DNA from: Pseudomonadota bacterium
Lineage (GTDB): Bacteria; Pseudomonadota; Gammaproteobacteria; Burkholderiales; Burkholderiaceae_B
Assembly: GCA_023425645.1 (NCBI GenBank)
Contig: JAFACG010000019.1
Span: 62,001 to 126,000 of the forward strand
Direction of reading: 5' to 3'
Length of the DNA: 64,000 nt
The notes beneath the pieces are model-generated. The model worked only from the letters and a program-made list of their open reading frames with translations, had not been told where the DNA came from and searched no databases. This document shows positions 1 through 5,972 of this stretch, piece by piece; the first letter of the stretch is position 1; each line of letters begins with the position of its first letter. The position numbers and the translations under genes are program-made.

Positions 1-224
1 TTATCAGCGACAGGATCGTCGCCCATCGAATCGACTTGATCAGCCACATGTCGCGCTTCCTTCCGGGCATCAGCCGCCCGCTTGTTCATTTCGCGTTCCA
101 GGTCGGCGCGGCCCGCCGCCTTGCCGGATTGGCGCAGGGCGATAAGACTGGCCACTAATGCCCCCGCCAACAGGGCGTACCCCCAAATCCTGCCCCACAG
201 GGCTTTAAGCGTCGTCAGCAGCAT
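1..224 (-). CDS. Rz/i-spanin-like lysis protein, 3' end outside window
   Basis: The reading frame starts at 224 (MLLTTLKALWGRIWGY) and is still open at base 1, so only about 74 codons are visible. The N-terminus is one hydrophobic segment (about residues 9-29) followed by a charged, helix-prone stretch rich in Arg, Lys, Glu and Ala. That is the layout of an inner-membrane spanin. It overlaps the end of the endolysin gene by 20 bases and follows the holin genes, where podoviruses place Rz. The call rests on position and topology, not on a recognised motif; the C-terminus could not be read. Confidence 0.6.
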   Translation of the reverse strand, partial: MLLTTLKALWGRIWGYALLAGALVASLIALRQSGKAAGRADLEREMNKRAADARKEARHVADQVDSMGDDPVAD

Positions 225-789
225 AGTTCAGGTTCCCCGCAATGCGACGAGCCCAGCCGCGCCCGAAGCTGGGCCAGGTGGTCAAATTGGTATAGAAGGT
301 AAGGCGCGCCGCGTTGAACCGCGCAAGCACGTCCGTGACGGTCATGGCCTTAATAGCTGCCATCGTCACCGGCCCCACAGCGCCGTCGTCGGCCACGCCC
401 GCCGCCCGCTGCAAGAACCGGATAGCGTTGCCAATACCGTGGTTGACTGCCGCGTCGAACACTTGGAATGCGATAGCGCCGTCGTACTCGTCGCAACGGG
501 CGCGGCCCCAATAGGCGGTGCGATAGATTTCCTTGGCTTGCGCTCGCGTTAATTCGCGCATGCTGCCGGTGTATCCGGCTTCGCGCGCGGTGCGCAACGT
601 GATGCCCCAGTTGGTTTCCCCGCCAGGGTCGTCGGGGTGGTCGACGTACCCGCCTTCGTGACCAATCAGCCGCTCGAACGCGGTGTCAAACGTCACGATA
701 GTGCCCGGTAAAGGCGGGGCCAATGCGGGTGTTGCGTCGGCTTGAGCTGGCGGGGACGCAAACAGACGCCGCAGGAAGTCTACGATCAT
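205..789 (-). CDS. Phage endolysin, glycoside hydrolase 108 (N-acetylmuramidase)
   Basis: The 194-residue protein cuts the glycan of peptidoglycan at the end of the lytic cycle. Residues about 34-125 carry the GH108 pattern: FERLIGHEGGYVDHPDDPGG with the catalytic Glu at 45, then TNWGIT. A C-terminal peptidoglycan-binding-like part follows (AVGPVTMAAI and on). I start at ATG 789 rather than further upstream because it overlaps the holin stop in an ATGA junction. The first 30 residues, before the domain, are Pro/Ala-rich with a short amphipathic start and do not look like a classical signal peptide, so export through the holin is expected. Confidence 0.9.
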   Translation of the reverse strand: MIVDFLRRLFASPPAQADATPALAPPLPGTIVTFDTAFERLIGHEGGYVDHPDDPGGETNWGITLRTAREAGYTGSMRELTRAQAKEIYRTAYWGRARCDEYDGAIAFQVFDAAVNHGIGNAIRFLQRAAGVADDGAVGPVTMAAIKAMTVTDVLARFNAARLTFYTNLTTWPSFGRGWARRIAGNLNYAADDA

Positions 790-1049
790 GACACCACCCG
801 TACGATAGAAGCAACGTTCCCGCGCGCCCGCAGCACCAACAGGGCGACGGCGACAGAAAAGCCTGCATCCCACACCGATACTGGTGCACGGTTGACCAGC
901 ACGTCGATAACCTGCCCGCCCGAGCACACGATAAGCAGATAGGCTAGCGTTGACATGAATGGGCGGTAACGAGCACCACAGCGCCGGTAGCAGATCAAAC
1001 GAGCGGCGGTCAGTACGTTGGCGGCCACAATGATCAGGGCGATTAGCAT
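786..1049 (-). CDS. Phage holin, 3-TM type
   Basis: An 87-residue membrane protein with three predicted hydrophobic segments: about residues 1-15 (MLIALIIVAANVL), about 32-50 (STLAYLLIVCSG) and about 60-78 (VWDAGFSVAVALLVL). Size, topology and position directly before the endolysin match the putative 3-TM phage holin family. It would form the inner-membrane lesion that lets the muramidase reach the wall. Start 1049 is the first Met, with a GGGGGTGACACC leader. Its stop overlaps the endolysin start by four bases, indicating translational coupling. Confidence 0.75.
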   Translation of the reverse strand: MLIALIIVAANVLTAARLICYRRCGARYRPFMSTLAYLLIVCSGGQVIDVLVNRAPVSVWDAGFSVAVALLVLRARGNVASIVRVVS

Positions 1050-1053
1050 GGTG

Positions 1054-1404
1054 TCACCCCCTTTTCCAGAGCGATGCAAAATCAAAAGTCTTAATCCGGT
1101 CAATACTGACCAGCGCAAGGGTCACGACCATGGCTGACGCGGCGAAAGCCGCAATGGTGAAACTCTGCACGCCAGATAGCCGCATCACTTCGGGAGCGGC
1201 CAGATAGCCAACCACGAACGACACCACCATGTAGACGATGCGTTTGAAGATAGAAATATCTTTCGCATGCAGGGCGAACACCACCGCACCAGCAAACGCG
1301 CCAATCAGCGCGTCCCCATTCACGCCTGGAAGCAACGACGTGACAGCTACTGCACCCATGGCGACGCTGGCCGATACAGCGCTGGAAGTTGGTTCAGGCA
1401 TCAC
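1054..1404 (-). CDS. Second holin-like phage membrane protein
   Basis: A 116-residue protein starting MMPEPTSSAVSAS, with three or four hydrophobic stretches (about residues 13-30, 33-46, 54-70 and 82-100) and a short basic tail (WKRG). It lies 4 bases from the 87-residue holin and in the same operon. Two adjacent small membrane proteins in a lysis cassette commonly act as holin and antiholin, or as two holins, but which is which cannot be told from sequence. The start may be the first or second Met. Confidence 0.65.
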   Translation of the reverse strand: MMPEPTSSAVSASVAMGAVAVTSLLPGVNGDALIGAFAGAVVFALHAKDISIFKRIVYMVVSFVVGYLAAPEVMRLSGVQSFTIAAFAASAMVVTLALVSIDRIKTFDFASLWKRG

Positions 1405-1419
1405 TAATTACCTCGACGG

Positions 1420-1854
1420 TTAGATGTTGTCGAAAGTGGCGGCCAGCGTGAACAGGTCGTCCATGTCTTGTTCGGTCAGGCTCAGTAGCGCGGCAACGGT
1501 CTGCATCGTGACGCTAGCCCGTTGCCAGCGCGTCGCCTTCTGATAGGCAATTTGCGCCTGGTAGCGCAGCGCCGGGTCTCCAATGGTGTCGATCGCCGCC
1601 AGCACGTCGCCTTCGGTGATGCCCTTGAGCGCGTGCAGGGCCATCAGGCCTTGCGCAGGCGTGACCTCGTCGGGAACGGGCGCCGGTTCTGGCACGACGT
1701 CTTCCACAACCCATTTGTTGTTGCGCCAGAAGCAGCCTTGGCCAACCGGGTCATATGAAGGCGCGGGGACCCCTGCGCGGCCCATCCAGTCGGCGGGGTT
1801 GTCAGTGGGGACATGTTCGCCCGTGTGCGGGCTGTAGCAATCGTTGGTAGCCAT
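1420..1854 (-). CDS. Phage protein next to the DGR, tail-fibre-assembly-like
   Basis: A 144-residue protein with two parts. Residues 1-60 are rich in Pro, Asn and Trp (SPHTGEHVPTDNPADWMG, then CFWRNNKWVV), as in tail-fibre-associated proteins. The C-terminal half (about 72-140) is helical and acidic (LKGITEGDVLAAIDTIGDP), as in small phage tail assembly chaperones. It ends the DGR/tail-fibre gene group and starts immediately after the reverse transcriptase stop codon. It does not resemble the basic four-helix Avd protein of BPP-1. The function is inferred from position. Confidence 0.5.
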   Translation of the reverse strand: MATNDCYSPHTGEHVPTDNPADWMGRAGVPAPSYDPVGQGCFWRNNKWVVEDVVPEPAPVPDEVTPAQGLMALHALKGITEGDVLAAIDTIGDPALRYQAQIAYQKATRWQRASVTMQTVAALLSLTEQDMDDLFTLAATFDNI

Positions 1855-2835
1855 TTATGCGACTCCTAAGTTCTTCAGTAGGTTGTTTGAATCGGCCCAT
1901 TGCGCGTGTCCACGCCAAGAGGCCAGGAACATGCGCAGCCGGTCGGCTTCGCCGTGCTGGGTGTACCGCGCGATCTTGCGCTTGGCGCGCAGGACGGAAT
2001 CGCGACGCAGCAGCTTGTAGGTCGGCCAGATGCGGTACCCCACAAAGTTCACCCCACGGGCGACCGGCTGGATCGACCAACGCGAAAAACGTAGGCCCAG
2101 GGTCTTCAGCGCAAAGTTTTCCAAGGAGGATTGCAGACGCACCAACGCCGAACGATCAGTGTCGAGTACCACGATATCGTCCATGTAGCGAAGGAATCGC
2201 GTGGTACCCATGGTGTGCACAAGCCAGCGGTCTACGACGTGGCCGTACAGGTTTGCCGATAGCTGACTGGTCAGGTTGCCGATAGGCAAGCCCACACCGC
2301 CGGACGGGATCATCGCTTCGAGAAGCCGTAACGTCGGCGGACAGGCGATCTTGCGGCGGTATTCCGTATGCAGAATGTCGCGCTGGACGTTGTAGAAATA
2401 GCCAGAAAAATCGGTCTTCAACACCCAGGGGCTGACGCCGTGAGCGGCGTAGCGGCGCAATTCCGCCTGCACTTGGCGCGCGGCTGCATGCGTGCCTTTG
2501 CCACTGCGGCAGGCGTAGCTTTGCGGCAGGAATACACTGTCGAAGATCGGTTCGATGACGTTGCATAGTGCGTGCTGCGCTACCCGATCGACGAACGGCA
2601 TGGCCGTTATCTCGCGCGTCTTCGGTTCATGCACAAGGAAGGTGCGGGGCGCGCCGGGCCGATACTGCCCCGTGCGCAGCCGGTCGCCCAACGCCGCCAG
2701 ATTGGTATTCAAGTCCTGCGCAAACTCGCGATGGCTGCGCGTGTTGCGTTTGCCCTTGGCCGCCTTACGGTACGCGCTGTACAGGTTGGCCGGTGCAACG
2801 ATTTGAGGAAACAGATTTTTGTACTTCTTGCCCAT
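1855..2835 (-). CDS. brt: DGR reverse transcriptase (Brt-like)
   Basis: A 326-residue group II-intron-like reverse transcriptase of a diversity-generating retroelement; BPP-1 Brt is nearly the same length. It copies the template-repeat RNA with errors at adenines to make cDNA that replaces the variable repeat. Visible motifs: motif A KTDFSGYF (Asp142), the DGR-type GNLTSQ at about 186-191, catalytic RYMDD with YMDD at 217-220, and a C-terminal GVNFVGYRIWPTYKLLRR followed by SWRGHAQWAD as in Brt. I start at MGKKYKN because Brt-type enzymes begin this way. The frame is open a further 113 codons upstream through the template repeat to ATG 3174, and no clear ribosome-binding site precedes 2835, so an extended form cannot be excluded. 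Confidence 0.95.
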   Translation of the reverse strand: MGKKYKNLFPQIVAPANLYSAYRKAAKGKRNTRSHREFAQDLNTNLAALGDRLRTGQYRPGAPRTFLVHEPKTREITAMPFVDRVAQHALCNVIEPIFDSVFLPQSYACRSGKGTHAAARQVQAELRRYAAHGVSPWVLKTDFSGYFYNVQRDILHTEYRRKIACPPTLRLLEAMIPSGGVGLPIGNLTSQLSANLYGHVVDRWLVHTMGTTRFLRYMDDIVVLDTDRSALVRLQSSLENFALKTLGLRFSRWSIQPVARGVNFVGYRIWPTYKLLRRDSVLRAKRKIARYTQHGEADRLRMFLASWRGHAQWADSNNLLKNLGVA

Positions 2836-3179
2836 GAGGATTAGTTGTCGGCGCGACTTTCGAAGCGTGCTACTCGTCGTTCTCCGAACCCCGAAATGTA
2901 TTTGCCGAAGCGGGTAGAACAAGCTGACCAAAGTGCCTTCGGGCGCGGCTTGCCCTCCGGCGGGTTGACAATTGTCACTGGCGGCGCGAAGCGAGATGTT
3001 CCAGTTCGAATTCCACGGGTAGTTGTTCCAGTTCGAACAACGCGACCCCGAGTTCGAAGTGTTGTCACGATTGCCGCCTTTATCTTGTTCTACCTTTCCC
3101 GGTCGCGTTGAGCGAACCGAAAACGGGGGCAATGCCCAAGCACTGGCCGATAGCAAGGTGCAGAGCATCGCCATGATGG
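2836..3179 (-). other. TR-bearing spacer between mtd and RT; no avd
   Basis: This 344-bp stretch holds the template repeat and no recognised gene. One frame is open from ATG 3174 through TR into the RT. Its first residues (MAMLCTLLSASAWALPPF) look like a short signal peptide, but the rest is TR-encoded peptide and unrecognisable spacer. In BPP-1 the accessory gene avd lies between VR and TR. Here only about 128 bp separate the repeats, too short for avd. Confidence 0.7.
2974..3078 (-). repeat. DGR template repeat (TR)
   Basis: A 105-bp segment between mtd and the reverse transcriptase that matches the end of mtd (3207-3311) at constant offset 233. In the mtd reading frame it reads GGNRDNTSNSGSRCS and on, with nine AAC/AAT Asn codons, the codon choice that maximises diversity when A is randomised. 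It holds 24 adenines on the transcribed strand; 8 differ from the variable repeat, and none of the other 81 positions does. Homology may extend to 3081 (TTT in TR, CAG in VR, again only adenines). The downstream edge is the TGACAATTGTCA palindrome (2966-2977). Confidence 0.97.
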
Positions 3180-3190
3180 TTACCCGATGC
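3165..3190. promoter_or_regulatory. Small dyad just downstream of VR
   Basis: GCATCG (3165-3170) and CGATGC (3185-3190) form a 6-bp inverted repeat around the mtd stop codon, about 17 bp past the VR. BPP-1 needs a hairpin/cruciform at the equivalent place for efficient retrohoming. This one is shorter and has a longer loop, so the parallel is only suggestive. Confidence 0.3.
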
Positions 3191-4391
3191 CGTGAGAGAT
3201 TTTCAGGTCACTGGCGGCGCGAAGCGAGATGTTCCAGCTCGAATTCCACGGGTAGGCGTGCCAGGTCGAACAACGCGACCCCGAGTTCGAAGTGCTGTCA
3301 CGAAGGCCGCCCAGGAGTACCCGAATCAAACCGGTCGGGTTCATCAGGTAAAGCTGCCCACGGCCCCCGTTCACGTCCTGCCACCCTGCGGCAATCGTCG
3401 CTTCGGGCCGGAAACTGGAATCCTGCCCCCAGGTGTACTGATGACCGGTCGCCTGTTCCAGGCCGATGCGACTGGTGTATCCGGGTTGGCGCGCCGTGGC
3501 TGGGATGGTCGAAGCTGCACCGCCCAGCGACTGGTTTTCAGTCACGCCGTAGGCTGCGCTATTGAACTCGCGTTCGAACAGCAGGCGGCAACCGTGGCTA
3601 TGCGCAATTTCGGCGGACTCCCACCACATGTTGGTCGAATACTTTGTCGTGCCGTTGCCGCCGTAGGCAAGGGGTTTTTTCGCCAACACCGTGCCGCTGG
3701 CGACGTCGGTGTTGTATTTGCTGATGCCGTTGGTAATATGTTCGGTGCCGCAGAAATAAATGGCCACCCAAGTGCCGGTATGCGGGTCGAGCGCGAAGCC
3801 GTGCTGTTCGCCCGCTGCCCGGAAGCACAAATCCCACAGGCTGTACTTGTTGATGCCCGCAATGTCATCGACCGCGCCCTGCGTCCAGATCATGCCGTTG
3901 CCAGTCGTGGCGAACGCGCCCCCGGCCACCGTAGTGGCAGGCGCCACCAGGCCATAATGGAAACCGCCGATCTTTCGACTGCCTGTTTGCGGTGCCGCAG
4001 CGGGCGCGTTATAGGGATCAGCCACGGCTTGCAGCGTGCCGTCGGGGTTGGCGAAGACGGCGTAGTCCGTGCCCGCCGTCAGCGTCGGCATAGTGACCGC
4101 CGTGGCCGACTCAAAGCGACGAACGATTCCCGCCACTGCGATCGTCGTACCGGCCTTCAGGCTTAGGGTTTGTGCGCCGGTTTTGGTGAAGGCTACGCTG
4201 GCGTAGTCGGCCTTGTGGAACTGTTGCGCGTCGAGCCATTCGGCCTTGGCCAGCGGATGCCCGCCTTGCTTCGCGCCATCGTGCACGACGACGGTGTCCT
4301 TGGTCGTGTCTACGGTGATTTCACGTTCGGCGCCGGTAAACGAAGCGTGTTCCGCCGTCGTGCCGCCCCTGAATTGAACTGCTGTACTCAT
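3180..4391 (-). CDS. mtd: Major tropism determinant (Mtd-like) receptor-binding tail protein
   Basis: A 403-residue tail-fibre-tip protein. The N-terminus (MSTAVQFRGGTTAEHASF, then AREITVDT-like residues) closely follows BPP-1 Mtd. The C-terminal ~150 residues carry C-type-lectin-fold marks (YSLWDLCF, WGQDSS, GGRGQLYL, and the GG-x-R…SGSR core) and hold the variable repeat. In BPP-1 Mtd trimers bind the bacterial receptor through the variable residues, and the same is inferred here. A GGAG ribosome-binding site precedes ATG 4391. It ends the structural operon upstream of the DGR. The C-terminal tail beyond the VR (LKISHGIG) is short. Confidence 0.95.
   Translation of the reverse strand: MSTAVQFRGGTTAEHASFTGAEREITVDTTKDTVVVHDGAKQGGHPLAKAEWLDAQQFHKADYASVAFTKTGAQTLSLKAGTTIAVAGIVRRFESATAVTMPTLTAGTDYAVFANPDGTLQAVADPYNAPAAAPQTGSRKIGGFHYGLVAPATTVAGGAFATTGNGMIWTQGAVDDIAGINKYSLWDLCFRAAGEQHGFALDPHTGTWVAIYFCGTEHITNGISKYNTDVASGTVLAKKPLAYGGNGTTKYSTNMWWESAEIAHSHGCRLLFEREFNSAAYGVTENQSLGGAASTIPATARQPGYTSRIGLEQATGHQYTWGQDSSFRPEATIAAGWQDVNGGRGQLYLMNPTGLIRVLLGGLRDSTSNSGSRCSTWHAYPWNSSWNISLRAASDLKISHGIG
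3207..3311 (-). repeat. DGR variable repeat (VR) in the mtd 3' end
   Basis: This is the target copy of the template repeat and encodes Mtd residues 361-395. It differs from TR at + strand positions 3238, 3256, 3257, 3260, 3265, 3295, 3304 and 3305, all T in TR, that is A in the transcribed strand. Six residues change from the template Asn: L363, S366, T376, H378, A379 and S385. Template Asn is retained at 369, 383 and 387. The 3' flank (…CGCGCCGCCAGTGAC) is identical in both copies and would contain the site where mutagenic homology starts. Confidence 0.97.
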
Positions 4392-4405
4392 GGTTTTGAC
4401 TCCGT

Positions 4406-5908
4406 TTATAGGCCGCCCAGGTCGGCCAGGCCCAAATTGGCCCGCGCCTGCGCGGGGTCGGCAAGGTCAGATAGGTTGTTCGTGGTGATCAGCGCGCCGT
4501 CCAGCGCGTCCAGAATCGACTGAAGGTTCTGCGAGACGTACACCACCGCCGCCATTTCACCGGCCACCGCTGCGATGTTGGCCGCGTTGGCCCAAACGGA
4601 GCCCAGCGCGCCCACGGGCGCCGCCGGATTTGTGGCGGGGGAAAGGTCGCCGTAATCGACGACAATGGGTTGGCCGATCAGGTCGCTGCCCACGGCCACG
4701 ACTTCGGCTTTGTTTGTCGCCACGGTTGTCACGTCGGGGGCGATGCCCGCCACCGTATTGACGTCGGTAATGTCGGCGGCCACGGCGTTGACGTTGGCGA
4801 TATTGCCGCTGACGGTGTTCACACCGACGATGCTGGCCGCCACAGTGTCTATGTCGGCTTCGTTCGCTACCGCAGCGTTGATGTTTGTCTCGTTCGCTAC
4901 CGCAGCATCAATATTGGCCTTGTTGGCGTTTACGGCGTTGATGTTGCCTTCATTGGCCGCCACCGCGTCGATGTTCGCCTTGTTGGCGTGTACGGCGTTG
5001 ATATTGGCCTCATTGTCAGCGACAGCTGCAATGTTCGCCCCATTCGTCGCCACCGCGTCGATGTTTGCCTTGTTGGCATGCACCGCATTGATATTGGCTT
5101 CGTTAGCATTCACCGCCTGGATCGTGGGGAAGTTGTCGGCAATCAGGTTCACATCGCCGATGCTTTGCCCGACTGCATTCACATCGGCGATGTTGTCGGC
5201 GACGGTGTTGATATCATCGATGTTGTTGGACAACACCACGATATTGCCGCCCGGCGGTGAAGTGTTACCGATGGGGGGATCAGTCACGTAGCCAAAGTCA
5301 TAGGCCACGCCGGATTCCCATGTGCCGCCCAAATCACCGGCCACCGTGGCCACTGCGCCGACATTGCTGGCGGTGATGTTGATATTTGTTTCGTTGTTCG
5401 CGACGGCTTCGATGTTGGCAAGCTGCCCGTACACCGCCGTGACCAGCACCAGTTCCGCTTCTAGTTGCCGCAGCAGTTCTTCGATTTCAGCGCCGCCGGA
5501 TATGGGCGCTTGAAAAGCCCGCGACAGTTGTTCCGCCAATTGCTGAATCTGAATGACGCAGCGATCCAGTGTGTTTTCGATGACCTGCGGGTAAAACCCG
5601 CCCATGTTCGTAATGTCCGTGGGCTGGTTGTACGGTAACGATCCCGACAGTGTCAGCTTCCAACCGGTCGGCATAGGCGCGCCTGATATCGGGTAGATGA
5701 CGCTGCCGCCGGGGGCGTTTTCTTGATCCGGGTTCAAACTGACCGAGTAGTCCGAGTCCAGCACCAGCACGGTTTCGTTGGTGTCAGGATCGGCCAGCGT
5801 CACGCGCACGTCGTCCTTGGTGAACACCTTGAACTGAAAAGGGAACGTGGTTGTAACGCCGTTGCCCAAGAATGGGCCTGCCCGGCGAAGCGTTGAACTG
5901 ATGGTCAT
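4406..5908 (-). CDS. Tail fibre protein with decapeptide repeats
   Basis: A 500-residue structural protein. Residues 1-130 resemble the T7 gp17-type fibre N-terminus that docks on the tail (FLGNGVTTTFPFQFKVFTKDD; later TDITNMGGFYPQVIENTLDR). Residues about 161-190 and 221-410 are in-register 10-residue repeats of the form xANI(N/D)AVxAN. The C-terminal end (LSDLADPAQARANLGL) is a motif common at fibre ends. It sits one gene from mtd and probably forms the shaft carrying Mtd trimers. The start has only a weak ribosome-binding site; the first Met fits the family N-terminus. Confidence 0.88.
   Translation of the reverse strand: MTISSTLRRAGPFLGNGVTTTFPFQFKVFTKDDVRVTLADPDTNETVLVLDSDYSVSLNPDQENAPGGSVIYPISGAPMPTGWKLTLSGSLPYNQPTDITNMGGFYPQVIENTLDRCVIQIQQLAEQLSRAFQAPISGGAEIEELLRQLEAELVLVTAVYGQLANIEAVANNETNINITASNVGAVATVAGDLGGTWESGVAYDFGYVTDPPIGNTSPPGGNIVVLSNNIDDINTVADNIADVNAVGQSIGDVNLIADNFPTIQAVNANEANINAVHANKANIDAVATNGANIAAVADNEANINAVHANKANIDAVAANEGNINAVNANKANIDAAVANETNINAAVANEADIDTVAASIVGVNTVSGNIANVNAVAADITDVNTVAGIAPDVTTVATNKAEVVAVGSDLIGQPIVVDYGDLSPATNPAAPVGALGSVWANAANIAAVAGEMAAVVYVSQNLQSILDALDGALITTNNLSDLADPAQARANLGLADLGGL
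4679..5248 (-). repeat. 30-bp coding repeats of the fibre shaft
   Basis: About nineteen units of 30 bp encode decapeptides such as ANINAVHANK and ANIDAVAANE. The central units are nearly identical at DNA level (GTTGGCGTTTACGGCGTTGA-type blocks on the + strand); outer units have drifted. The register never slips across the array. Confidence 0.85.
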
Positions 5909-5962
5909 GTGCAGGAAACTCCTGGGGGATCGCCTGCACAGGTTAGACCCGCGATTGTGGGA

Positions 5963-5972
5963 TACGCGTACT
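5963..5972 (-). repeat. Late-junction word TACGCGTACT, copy a
   Basis: It directly abuts the TAG stop of the large virion protein gene and lies about 55 bp before the tail-fibre start. One of five identical copies, all in the same orientation. Confidence 0.7.

Noticed and set aside
1420..1854. Candidate Avd protein after the RT
   Set aside because: It is acidic with a Pro/Trp-rich N-terminus, whereas Avd is a basic four-helix protein. Position alone is not enough.
2836..3174. Possible secreted protein encoded by the TR spacer
   Set aside because: The signal-like start is short and the rest is template repeat plus unrecognisable sequence. Kept only as a finding about the open frame.
3192..4166. 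324-codon plus-strand frame antisense to mtd
   Set aside because: No recognisable pattern and covers the VR in antisense; frame openness follows from GC-rich codon use.
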